Below, piece by piece: positions 50,426-58,827 of a stretch of DNA of 64,000 bases (positions are counted from its first letter, which is position 1; every line of letters begins with the position of its first letter). The notes beneath the pieces are model-generated. The model saw only the letters and a list, made by a program, of their open reading frames with translations. It did not search any database and was not told the DNA's origin. Made by a program: the position numbers and the translations under genes. The DNA is taken from contig CAJUTM010000008.1 in the NCBI GenBank assembly GCA_910589595.1, forward strand, positions 1 through 64,000, read 5' to 3'. The DNA is from an uncultured Eubacterium sp. (lineage in GTDB: Bacteria > Bacillota > Clostridia > Lachnospirales > Lachnospiraceae).

Positions 50426-51565
50426 TTATACTCCATAAATCGCCATAAATACACCTGCCGCCACGGCAGTACCGATTACGCCGGCCACATTCGGGCCCAT
50501 GGCGTGCATCAAAAGGAAATTGGTAGGGTCTGCCTCAGCGCCTACTTTCTGTGAAACACGGGCGGCCATAGGCACAGCCGAAACTCCGGCGGAACCGATG
50601 AGCGGATTGATTTTCCCCCGCGTCACAACACACATTAATTTGCCAAATAACACACCGGCTGCCGTTCCGAAAGCAAAAGCGACCAAACCAAGAACAACGA
50701 TTTTTAATGTTGCCGCATTCAGGAAACTGGCTCCGGTTGTAGTGGCGCCAACCGACGTTCCGAGAAGAATTACGACAATGTACATCATTGCATTGGAAGC
50801 AGTCTCCGCCAACTGTCCCACAACGCCGGATTCTTTAAATAAGTTACCCAGCATCAACATACCGACAAGCGGCGCCGTACTAGGCAAAATCAAACATACG
50901 ACAACGGTTACGACAACCGGAAAAAGAATCCTCTCGAGTTTGGATACCGGACGAAGCTGCTCCATCCGAATCTCTCTCTCCTTTTTCGTCGTCAAAAGTT
51001 TCATAATCGGCGGCTGGATAATCGGAACGAGCGACATATAAGAGTACGCCGCCACCGCAATCGAGCCCATCAGATGCCCCTGCCTTAATTTGCCGGCAAG
51101 GAAAATCGAAGTAGGGCCGTCCGCCCCGCCGATAATGGAAACGGCTGCCGCCTCTCCGCCGTTGAATCCCCACAAAAGGGCTAAAATATAAGCTGAAAAA
51201 ATACCGAACTGCGCCGCCGCTCCCAACAGGAAACTCTTTGGATTGGCAATCAGCGGTCCGAAATCCGTCATCGCGCCTACGCCAAGGAAAATCAGGGAAG
51301 GCAGAATACTCCACTCATCCAAGAGGAAGAAATAGTGTAACAACCCGCCCGCACTATCCGCATTGGCCGGTTCGGCGATAATCAATGGATAAATGTTTGC
51401 TAACAGCATACCAAATGCAATTGGCAGTAACAGTAAAGGCTCATAGCCTTTTTTAATTGCCAGATATAAAAATACAAAGGCAACCAATATCATGACGTAG
51501 TTTCTCCAGTCTATCCCCTCCTGAAAAAACGCAGTCTGCTTTAAAAGATTATTTATTACTTCCAT
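50426..51565 (-). CDS. oadB: Na+-translocating decarboxylase beta subunit
   Basis: 379 residues with about nine membrane segments. Two conserved pore regions are visible: IIGGADGPTSIFLAGKL near 140 and GSAGVSAVPMAARVSQKVG near 327, the latter with the DPTNF-type end (ADPTNFLLMHAMGPN). These are the Na+- and carboxybiotin-linked elements of OadB, MmdB and GcdB. It decarboxylates carboxybiotin and pumps Na+ out. The gene lies 33 bases after the biotin carrier. Confidence 0.95.
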   Translation of the reverse strand: MEVINNLLKQTAFFQEGIDWRNYVMILVAFVFLYLAIKKGYEPLLLLPIAFGMLLANIYPLIIAEPANADSAGGLLHYFFLLDEWSILPSLIFLGVGAMTDFGPLIANPKSFLLGAAAQFGIFSAYILALLWGFNGGEAAAVSIIGGADGPTSIFLAGKLRQGHLMGSIAVAAYSYMSLVPIIQPPIMKLLTTKKEREIRMEQLRPVSKLERILFPVVVTVVVCLILPSTAPLVGMLMLGNLFKESGVVGQLAETASNAMMYIVVILLGTSVGATTTGASFLNAATLKIVVLGLVAFAFGTAAGVLFGKLMCVVTRGKINPLIGSAGVSAVPMAARVSQKVGAEADPTNFLLMHAMGPNVAGVIGTAVAAGVFMAIYGV

Positions 51566-51598
51566 CTAAATTACCTCCGGTCTTTTTTGTCTGTTGAA

Positions 51599-51976
51599 TC
51601 AGTCCATCGTAGCCAGTACATTTCCTGCCTCAACCATATCACCAGAGTTTACGTTGATACTTGCAATCGTGCCATCCTGTGGAGCAACCACTTCATTTTC
51701 CATCTTCATCGCTTCCAAAAGAAGAACGACCTCTCCCTTTTTCACGCTCTGACCCGGATTTGCTTTCACTGCAAGAATCTTACCCGGCATAGGAGCTGTA
51801 ATCTCCACGGAGCCTGCGCTGCCGGACGCTGCCGGTGCTTTTGGAGCAGGCGCTGGCGCTGCTGCCGGCGCAGGTGCTGCCGGTGCTGCAGGAGCAGAAG
51901 CCGCTGCGCCTCCTGCCTTTTCTTCAACGGTTACATCATATACGGTTCCATTTACGGTAATTGTATAACTTTTCAT
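51599..51976 (-). CDS. Biotin carboxyl carrier protein of the decarboxylase
   Basis: 125 residues. Start MKSYTITVNGTVYDVTVEEKA, a flexible Ala/Pro-rich linker (GGAAASAPAAPAAPAPAAAPA...), then a biotinyl domain ending ILAVKANPGQSVKKGEVVLL with the biotin-accepting Lys in LLEAMKMENEVVAP. It carries CO2 between the soluble carboxyltransferases and the membrane beta subunit. It resembles the gamma/delta carriers GcdC and MmdC. Gaps are 14 bases to the upstream and 33 to the downstream gene. Confidence 0.94.
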   Translation of the reverse strand: MKSYTITVNGTVYDVTVEEKAGGAAASAPAAPAAPAPAAAPAPAPKAPAASGSAGSVEITAPMPGKILAVKANPGQSVKKGEVVLLLEAMKMENEVVAPQDGTIASINVNSGDMVEAGNVLATMD

Positions 51977-51990
51977 GTTTTATATCCTCC

Positions 51991-52353
51991 TTAATTAAAC
52001 GTACGTTTTTTAATTGAACGGATGACAAGGTCATCTGCTAAGACAGGAACTCCTGTCTCCTGCTCCATCTGTGAGACAATGGCAGCCATTATGACAGCAG
52101 CTATCTGTGTGTCGTTACTTTCTTCTCTCGCCGAAGATGATTTTGGAAGTTCAATCGGTACTTCTCTTCTCTCCGGACGTACCGTCTCCGCCGCTTTCTT
52201 CTCAAACAGCTTCGGAATATACTTCAAAAGAAAAATTATAATCGATATCAGAATGAGGACGATAAACACCGTGCCCATACCGATAAGCGTATTAATCAGC
52301 GCTTCGTCCGGTCCTACCTGCGCATTTACTTTCTCAAGATTAATCAGTAACAT
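51991..52353 (-). CDS. oadG: OadG-family gamma subunit
   Basis: 120 residues. N-terminal half has one membrane segment (LIGMGTVFIVLILISIIIFLL, about 25-45). The cytoplasmic tail is charged (KAAETVRPERREVPIELP) and ends in a region typical for OadG (TQIAAVIMAAIVSQMEQETG). OadG anchors the carboxyltransferase to the membrane. Sequence is variable in the family; the operon position, 4 bases after the upstream gene, supports the call. Confidence 0.85.
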   Translation of the reverse strand: MLLINLEKVNAQVGPDEALINTLIGMGTVFIVLILISIIIFLLKYIPKLFEKKAAETVRPERREVPIELPKSSSAREESNDTQIAAVIMAAIVSQMEQETGVPVLADDLVIRSIKKRTFN

Positions 52354-52357
52354 CCCA

Positions 52358-53734
52358 TCACCTCATTCCAAACATTTGCAGGGCATAAATCAGATGCTTG
52401 CGAATCTGCTCTCCGGAAATTACGTTGTCCACATAACCTCTTCTTGCCGCCGCCTCAGCGCCTTGCTGGATTTTGTCAAATTCCTTTGCCTTTTCTTCCA
52501 ACGCCGCTTTTTTGTCGTCCGCGCCGGAAATCTCATCCTCGCACATTATCTGTGCCGCTATTTTCGCATCCATAACGCCTACCTTTGATGTCTCCAGTGC
52601 GAAGACAACATCTGCACCGATATGTTTGGAATTCATCGCCACATAAGCGCTGCCGTAAGCTTCCCCGGTAATCACGTTGATTCTCGGTACATCGGCGCTG
52701 GCAAACGCATATGTCATATCAGCTACTGCCTGTGAAATCGTCTTCTCCTCTTCCATCGAAGCCGCGTACTCTTTCACGTTTGTCAGTGTCACAACCGGCA
52801 GTCCGAACGCATCACAGAAATAAGTGAATTGCTCCGCTTTTTTACAACCTGCCGTAGACAGCACGCCCTCGGCCGCATTGGCAATTGCACCAATGGTAAT
52901 GCCATCAATTGTCATAAGCCCGGTTACCATCTCTTTTCCATATCCGGCTTTCAGCTCAATGAACTTCGTTCCGTCGGCAATCTGCGTCAGAGCCGCTGCC
53001 GCATCCGAAGCATAACCGTCAAAGCCGTCCAGCACGCGGTTCTTATCGTCTGTCGTCTCTGCCGCTGCCAAAGTTCCGGCGTTGGCCGGCAGCATCACAA
53101 TCAAATCACGGATTTTTGCGATGACATCCGCTTCCGTCGCACATACTATGTCAACATTTCCGGCTTCCGACTGAAAAGCCGCATTGCTTGTATCACACTT
53201 TTCGATACGGTTTCCGGCAATCGCATTCGGAGAATTTACAAACAATTTTCCATTTTCCTCATCCATCAACGTGATGTCGCATAACTTAGAAGAAATCGCA
53301 ACGCCGCCGCCGCAGGAACCGAGAATTGCACTAATCTGCGGAACAATTCCCGAGGCTTTTACTTTTGCCATGTAGATATCACCAAATCCGGCCAATGCAT
53401 CCATCGCCTCCTGAACGCGAATGCCGGCACAATCAATCAGCCCGACAACCGGCGCTCCGGCTTTCATTGCCATTTCATAGAGATTTACAATCTTTTTCGC
53501 ATGCATCTCACCAACGGAACCATTCAAAGCGGTTACATCCTGACTGTAGACAAATACCAAATTGGAATCTACTACACCGTAACCGGTAATTACACCATCG
53601 GCCGGCACTGCTTTTTCCTGCATGTTGAAATCAGTATTTCTTTTCGTCATCATACCGCCGATTTCAACAAAACTGTTTGCGTCAACAAGCGCTTCAATCC
53701 GCTGTTTTGCTGACATTTTAGCTGTGTTACTCAT
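52358..53734 (-). CDS. MmdA-type carboxyl transferase subunit
   Basis: 458 residues of the crotonase-like carboxyl transferase fold (12S / MmdA / GcdA family), shorter than the usual about 510. Visible are MSAKQRIEALVDANSFVEIGG at the start, the oxyanion-type glycine loop ILGSCGGGVAISSKLCD, VYSQDVTALNGSVGEMHAKKI, and in the C-terminal half VMDAKIAAQIMCEDEISG. It differs from the OadA-type enzyme downstream. The acyl-CoA substrate cannot be told. It is the first gene of the operon, with a promoter at 53795-53823 and AGGAGG-like GTGGAGG before ATG 53734. Confidence 0.88.
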   Translation of the reverse strand: MSNTAKMSAKQRIEALVDANSFVEIGGMMTKRNTDFNMQEKAVPADGVITGYGVVDSNLVFVYSQDVTALNGSVGEMHAKKIVNLYEMAMKAGAPVVGLIDCAGIRVQEAMDALAGFGDIYMAKVKASGIVPQISAILGSCGGGVAISSKLCDITLMDEENGKLFVNSPNAIAGNRIEKCDTSNAAFQSEAGNVDIVCATEADVIAKIRDLIVMLPANAGTLAAAETTDDKNRVLDGFDGYASDAAAALTQIADGTKFIELKAGYGKEMVTGLMTIDGITIGAIANAAEGVLSTAGCKKAEQFTYFCDAFGLPVVTLTNVKEYAASMEEEKTISQAVADMTYAFASADVPRINVITGEAYGSAYVAMNSKHIGADVVFALETSKVGVMDAKIAAQIMCEDEISGADDKKAALEEKAKEFDKIQQGAEAAARRGYVDNVISGEQIRKHLIYALQMFGMR

Positions 53735-53794
53735 TTGCAGTCCTCCACTTTCTATATTGTAGTTTTATGTAAAACTCAAATTTAATCCAAGATA

Positions 53795-53823
53795 ATTGTA
53801 ACGCTTTTATTTATAATTGGCAA
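53795..53823 (-). promoter_or_regulatory. Promoter of the decarboxylase operon
   Basis: TTGCCA (53818-53823), a 17-base spacer and TACAAT (53795-53800) on the minus strand, in the divergent region shared with dacF. No riboswitch was seen in the leader. Confidence 0.65.
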
Positions 53824-53899
53824 CACAAAAATTGAGAAATTTTTCATCAATTTTGACCCCTGTACATATATTGTAAAAAAACGGTTTGGGGAAAGTCCT

Positions 53900-55129
53900 A
53901 TGAAACTCTCCTGGTTTTCTACCATTATGCTTTTCGGCGTACTTGTCATTGCCGGAATTTTCTTTGATTCTGAGGCAAACCCGACTGCGGATACTGCGAT
54001 TTCCCGCCATCTGCCGGAGCCGCAAATACAAATTCCGGCCACGGCTCCTGCCCCGCGGGCCCCCTCGCTAAACGCCCGCTACGCCTGCGTCATGGACGCC
54101 GATTCCGGACGCATCCTGTATAACAAAAAGTCCGAAGAAAAAGTTCCCATGGCCAGTACTACAAAAATTATGACTGCCCTGCTTGTTTTGGAATCCCACC
54201 GTCAGGCCGATACCGTTACATCAAGCAGCCGGGCGTCTTCCATGCCAAAAGTACGTCTGGGAATGAGAGCAGGCATGCAGTACCGGATGTCTGACCTCCT
54301 TTACTCCCTTATGTTAGAGTCGCACAACGATACTGCTGTAGCTATTGCCGAACACATCGGTCATTCCGTTGAGGGTTTCGCTTCTCTTATGAATAAAAAA
54401 GCCGCAGAAATCGGATTGTCGCAAACACATTTTGTGACGCCGAACGGTCTGGATGCAGACGGACACTATAGTACGGCGGCGGATATGTGCCGTCTGGCTG
54501 CTTACGCCGTGCGCAACAAGGACTTTCTTTCGCTTGTACAGACGAAATCGCATACCTTTAGCGATATCAGTGGCAAACATCGGTATTCCCTGTCAAATAA
54601 AGACGCTTTCCTTTCTTATTATGAGGGAGCTCTCGGTATTAAGACCGGTTTCACAAACAAGGCGGGCTACTGTTTTGTCGGCGCCGCCGGACGCTCAGGA
54701 ATCACTTTGACAAGCTGCGTGTTAGCTTCCGGCTGGCCGCCAAACAAATCGTATAAATGGGTGGACACAAAATCGCTGATGGATTACGGATTCGGCAACT
54801 TTTACCGGACCGAACTTCCCATTCAGGATTTAAGCAAAGCTGTTATTCCGGTTATGGACGGCAGGCAGGAAAGCGTCTCCCTGCGTCCGCTCCCGAAAAT
54901 CCCCGTCCTCTTAAGCCGCTCCGACCGCCTGACAATTACCTATGATATTCCGGATACTCTTTACGCTCCCGTCCGCAAGGAAACGGCCGTCGGACTTGTT
55001 TCTTTCTATATTAATGATACATTGTACCGGAAAGAAAAAGTTTTTCCGCTGGAAAGCATTGAAAAATCTGACTTTTCTGATACAATAGATAAAGTATTTA
55101 ATATATGGATGGATGTCTTCGGATTTTGA
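53900..55129 (+). CDS. dacF: D-alanyl-D-alanine carboxypeptidase (penicillin-binding)
   Basis: 409 residues. It trims the terminal D-Ala of peptidoglycan stem peptides. A signal peptide/anchor (LSWFSTIMLFGVLVIAGIFF) covers 3-22. The serine-peptidase motifs follow: SxxK in MASTTKIMTALL near 84, SxN in ESHNDTAVA near 140, and KTG in IKTGFTNKAG near 240. A C-terminal PBP5-like beta domain with a hydrophobic end completes it. GGGGAAAG precedes ATG 53900. Its divergent neighbour is the decarboxylase operon. Confidence 0.95.
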   Translation: MKLSWFSTIMLFGVLVIAGIFFDSEANPTADTAISRHLPEPQIQIPATAPAPRAPSLNARYACVMDADSGRILYNKKSEEKVPMASTTKIMTALLVLESHRQADTVTSSSRASSMPKVRLGMRAGMQYRMSDLLYSLMLESHNDTAVAIAEHIGHSVEGFASLMNKKAAEIGLSQTHFVTPNGLDADGHYSTAADMCRLAAYAVRNKDFLSLVQTKSHTFSDISGKHRYSLSNKDAFLSYYEGALGIKTGFTNKAGYCFVGAAGRSGITLTSCVLASGWPPNKSYKWVDTKSLMDYGFGNFYRTELPIQDLSKAVIPVMDGRQESVSLRPLPKIPVLLSRSDRLTITYDIPDTLYAPVRKETAVGLVSFYINDTLYRKEKVFPLESIEKSDFSDTIDKVFNIWMDVFGF

Positions 55130-55144
55130 AAACAAAAAAAGTAC

Positions 55145-55173
55145 TTTACATTTCAAAATAATTGTGCTATGGT
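55145..55173 (+). promoter_or_regulatory. Candidate glnN promoter ahead of a leader terminator
   Basis: TTTACA (55145-55150), a 17-base spacer and TATGGT (55168-55173). About 20 bases downstream begins the hairpin at 55199-55223, so the transcript has to pass a terminator before glnN. Confidence 0.55.
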
Positions 55174-55198
55174 AGAGCCATGGTTTGACAAGAGCGAA

Positions 55199-55234
55199 GG
55201 TGTTCTCATTCATTGGGAACACCTTTCTTTTTTT
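55199..55234 (+). terminator. Intrinsic terminator or attenuator upstream of glnN
   Basis: GGTGTTCTCA and TGGGAACACC form a 10-bp stem with one G-U and a 5-base loop, followed by TTTCTTTTTTT. It lies 69 bases past the dacF stop and 42 bases before glnN. It can serve dacF as terminator or glnN as attenuator. Confidence 0.85.
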
Positions 55235-55275
55235 GGAAGACAAAATAATCATAAATGGGAAGGAAGGAAATCAAT

Positions 55276-57387
55276 ATGCAGAAAAATGTAATTGATGATG
55301 TTTTTGGAACAAAAGTATTTAATGATGATGTCATGCAGCAATATCTGCCAAAGAAAACATACGCACAATTAAAGGATACGATTGAGAATGGAGAGGAGCT
55401 TGCTCCTGAAGTGGCTAATGTCGTTGCACACGCCATGAAAGAATGGGCCCTGTCCAACGGAGCTACCCACTATACCCACTGGTTCCAGCCAATGACCGGC
55501 GTGACGGCAGAAAAACACGATTCTTTTCTGAGTCCGGCTTCGGATGCACATGCCGTTTTGGAGTTCTCCGGTAAAGAGCTGATTAAAGGGGAACCGGACG
55601 CTTCCTCTTTCCCGTCCGGCGGACTGCGCGCCACCTTTGAGGCTCGGGGATATACGGCTTGGGATTGTACCTCTCCGGCATTTCTCCGCGAAGACGCTAT
55701 CGGCACCCTGCTCTGTATCCCTACCGCATTCTGTTCGTATACGGGCGAGGCGCTCGACAAGAAAACGCCGCTTCTGCGCTCTATGGAAGCAATCAGCAAA
55801 CAGGCTGTCCGCATTCTTAAATTGTTCGGAAACGAAGACGTGTCAAGCGTGCGCTGCTCCGTCGGGCCGGAACAGGAATATTTTCTGATTGACCGCGACA
55901 TGTTTTTACAGCGTGACGACCTTATTTTCACCGGACGGACTCTGTTCGGCTCCATGCCTCCGAAAGGCCAGGAACTGGACGACCACTACTTTGGTACGAT
56001 TCGCGAAAGACAGGCCGCATTTATGAAAGAGTTGAACGACGAATTGTGGAAACTCGGTATTCTCGCCAAGACACAGCACAACGAAGTGGCTCCCGCCCAG
56101 CATGAAATGGCGCCAATTTACAGCACTGCAAATATCGCTGCCGACCACAACCAGCTGGTGATGGAAATTATGAAAAAAGTTGCCCGCCGCCATAATTTTG
56201 AGTGCCTGCTCCACGAAAAACCATTTGCCGGCGTCAACGGTTCCGGTAAGCATGACAACTGGTCTTTAGTGACTAATACCGGCATGAACCTTCTCAGTCC
56301 GGGAAAGGCTCCATATGACAATAAACAGTTCCTTTTGTTCCTCTCCGCGGTCATCGCGGCAGTAGACAGCCACTCCGCTCTTTTGCGTCTGTCGGCTTCC
56401 AATCCGGGCAACGACCACCGTCTCGGCGCCAACGAAGCGCCTCCGGCGATTATTTCCATTTTCCTCGGGGAACAGCTTGAGGACATTGTCGAGCAGATTT
56501 TAAAAGACGGCACTGCCACCCACAGCAACAAAGGAGAGCGCATGGACATCGGCGTACACACGATACCGCCGATTAAGAAAGACGCCACGGACAGAAACCG
56601 CACGTCGCCATTTGCCTTTACCGGCAATAAATTTGAATTCCGTATGCTCGCTTCTTCCATGTCGATTTCCGGCGCCAATACAGTACTCAACGCTACGGTT
56701 GCCGACATCTTGCAGTCGATGGCTGACCGTTTGGAAGCGTCTTCCGACTTTGACACAACGGTGGACGAAGTGATTTATGAGACGTTGAGCGCTCACCGCA
56801 AAATTATTTTCAACGGCGACGGATATTCCGACGAGTGGATTGCCGAAGCGGAACGGCGCGGACTTCCGAATGTGAGAACGATGGTAGACGCTACCGCTTC
56901 CCTACTCTATCCGCAGACTATCGAGATGTTTGAGCGTCAGCATGTCTACACAAAAACAGAGCTCGAATCCCGTGCGGAAATTAACTATGAGGCATATTCC
57001 AAAGCCATTAACATAGAAGCTAAGACGATGCTTGAGATGGCTTCCAAGCAATATATTCCGTCCATTATCCGCTATGTGACCAGTCTCGCCAACTCGATTA
57101 ACAGCATTGCTTCCGCCTGCCCTGCGGCCGATACATCCGTGCAGACTAATCTCCTGAAGAAGTGCTCTTCTCTTCTGGCGAACGCACAGGAAGCTCTCGA
57201 GGCTCTTAAAAAGGCCGACCGCACGGCCAATACGATGGAAGAGGGAAAAGTACAGGCCGAATTTTTCCGCGATACGGTATTTACGGCGATGGCAAATCTG
57301 CGCGCTCCGATTGATGAACTGGAAATGCTGGTTGATAAAGAATATTGGCCGGTTCCATCTTATGGCGACATGCTCTTTGAGGTGTAA
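55276..57387 (+). CDS. glnN: Glutamine synthetase type III
   Basis: 703 residues from ATG 55276 (MQKNVIDDVFGTKVFND), with AAGGAAGGAAA upstream; an upstream in-frame start is rejected. It assimilates ammonia: glutamate + NH3 + ATP to glutamine. The length and the motifs identify class III (GlnN), not the 470-residue GlnA: HYTHWFQPMTGVTAEKHDSF near 75, the catalytic VGPEQEYFLIDRDMF near 200, FAGVNGSGKHDNWSLVTNTG near 320 and NPGNDHRLGANEAPPAI near 380. It is followed 39 bases later by a MocR regulator. A terminator-like leader precedes it. Confidence 0.97.
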   Translation: MQKNVIDDVFGTKVFNDDVMQQYLPKKTYAQLKDTIENGEELAPEVANVVAHAMKEWALSNGATHYTHWFQPMTGVTAEKHDSFLSPASDAHAVLEFSGKELIKGEPDASSFPSGGLRATFEARGYTAWDCTSPAFLREDAIGTLLCIPTAFCSYTGEALDKKTPLLRSMEAISKQAVRILKLFGNEDVSSVRCSVGPEQEYFLIDRDMFLQRDDLIFTGRTLFGSMPPKGQELDDHYFGTIRERQAAFMKELNDELWKLGILAKTQHNEVAPAQHEMAPIYSTANIAADHNQLVMEIMKKVARRHNFECLLHEKPFAGVNGSGKHDNWSLVTNTGMNLLSPGKAPYDNKQFLLFLSAVIAAVDSHSALLRLSASNPGNDHRLGANEAPPAIISIFLGEQLEDIVEQILKDGTATHSNKGERMDIGVHTIPPIKKDATDRNRTSPFAFTGNKFEFRMLASSMSISGANTVLNATVADILQSMADRLEASSDFDTTVDEVIYETLSAHRKIIFNGDGYSDEWIAEAERRGLPNVRTMVDATASLLYPQTIEMFERQHVYTKTELESRAEINYEAYSKAINIEAKTMLEMASKQYIPSIIRYVTSLANSINSIASACPAADTSVQTNLLKKCSSLLANAQEALEALKKADRTANTMEEGKVQAEFFRDTVFTAMANLRAPIDELEMLVDKEYWPVPSYGDMLFEV

Positions 57388-57426
57388 CCTGACGGCGCCA
57401 TTCGGATTAAAAATAAGGAGAATTTC

Positions 57427-58827
57427 ATGATTACCATTTCCATTGAAAACAATTCTCAGCAACCGATATATATACAGATTTATGAGTACATCAAAAGAGA
57501 AATTTTGAGCGGTCAGTTACAGGCGCCTGCCAAATTGCCCTCTACCCGCAGTCTCGCCGCGCATCTTGAAGTCAGCCGGACTACGGTAGAGACCGCTTAT
57601 GAACAACTGGTGGCAGAAGGATATGTTGAGGCGAAAGAAAAGCGCGGCTATTTCGTCATTCCGGTTACCCATCTGCAGCAGTTCCATTCAAATACAACTT
57701 CTATCGTTACCGTGCCTGCTCCTCCCATACCGGAGCAGGCACGGCTCTTTGATTTTAATCCGGATATGATTGACGCCGAGCACTTTCCCTATTCCATATG
57801 GAAATCGCTTGGCAAAAATCAAATCGACTCTGCCGATAATTTTATTGCCGGAGAACATTTCGGCGACTATCGTCTGCGTCAGGCTATCGCCGGCTATCTC
57901 CGCGGCTCCCGCGGCGTACAATGCTCTCCGGAATATGTCGTTGTCGGCGCAGGGCTTGACCATCTTCTGCAAATGCTCTGCCTCGTCTTTGAGCGTCGCA
58001 CGCCAGTGGCAATGGAAGACCCTGGTTACCCGAGTGCCCGTCAGGTTGTCCTCGCCAACGGTTATGATGTCATTGACATCCCTCTGCACAATTATTCTTT
58101 TGATACACAGGCGCTGGCACGCTCTGACGCCGATATCTGCTACGTCACGCCGAGCCACCAGTTTCCTTTGGGATTCGTCATGCCCGTCTCCCGCCGTCAA
58201 GAACTTCTGCGCTGGGCAGATGAAAAGGCGGGGCGCTACATTATCGAAGACGACCACGACAGCGAGTTTCGTTACAAAGGCAGGCCGATTCCCTCCCTGC
58301 ACAGTTTAGATACAAAAAATAAAGTAATCTATATTGGAACGTTTTCCAAAGCTGTGTCGCCGGCCATCCGCACCAGCTATATGGTTCTGCCGGAAACACT
58401 GTTTTCCCAATACAAAAATTTGTGCGGCGGCTTTTCGTGTCCGGTTCCCCGCTTCATCCAGTCGCTGCTGACGGATTTTATAGACGGAGGATATTTTGAA
58501 AAGCATTTGAACCGCATGCGCAAAATATATAAAGGAAAACATGATTTCATGCTGCAAAAAATAAAACAATATTTTCCTGAAGAGCGGGCGGAAATCTCCG
58601 GCGACCACGCCGGACTTTACATTATCTTTCATTATAAGGGGGTATTGAGCGAACAGGAAATCGCGATACGGGCAAAAAAGGCCGGCATATTATTGCACCC
58701 TCTGCGCAACTACTATGCCAGCCTTCCCGTCGGTTATAAACCTGCCTATTTACTTGGTTTTGCCAACCTCAATACCGATATGATTGCTCAAGGTATCCGC
58801 TGTCTAGCTGAGCAAGTGTTTGTCTAG
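57427..58827 (+). CDS. MocR/PdxR-type GntR regulator with aminotransferase domain
   Basis: 466 residues. N-terminal winged HTH (about 1-75; PIYIQIYEYIKREILSGQLQ, then LPSTRSLAAHLEVSRTTVETAYEQL). Then a fold-type I aminotransferase domain (about 110-460) with YVTPSHQFPLGFVMPVSRR and the Schiff-base lysine region IYIGTFSKAVSPAIRTSYMV. This is the MocR layout; some relatives (PdxR, GabR, TauR) sense PLP-linked metabolites. It is placed 39 bases after glnN, so it may respond to an amino-nitrogen signal. No pdxST genes lie near. Its last 59 bases overlap ribF in antisense. Confidence 0.93.
   Translation: MITISIENNSQQPIYIQIYEYIKREILSGQLQAPAKLPSTRSLAAHLEVSRTTVETAYEQLVAEGYVEAKEKRGYFVIPVTHLQQFHSNTTSIVTVPAPPIPEQARLFDFNPDMIDAEHFPYSIWKSLGKNQIDSADNFIAGEHFGDYRLRQAIAGYLRGSRGVQCSPEYVVVGAGLDHLLQMLCLVFERRTPVAMEDPGYPSARQVVLANGYDVIDIPLHNYSFDTQALARSDADICYVTPSHQFPLGFVMPVSRRQELLRWADEKAGRYIIEDDHDSEFRYKGRPIPSLHSLDTKNKVIYIGTFSKAVSPAIRTSYMVLPETLFSQYKNLCGGFSCPVPRFIQSLLTDFIDGGYFEKHLNRMRKIYKGKHDFMLQKIKQYFPEERAEISGDHAGLYIIFHYKGVLSEQEIAIRAKKAGILLHPLRNYYASLPVGYKPAYLLGFANLNTDMIAQGIRCLAEQVFV

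Noticed and set aside
51840..51925. GC-rich tandem repeat in the biotin carrier gene
   Set aside because: It is the Ala/Pro-rich linker normal for biotin carrier proteins.
55145..55234. ANTAR (EutV-type) two-hairpin antiterminator at glnN
   Set aside because: The loops do not have A at position 1 and G at position 4 of a hexaloop in both hairpins.
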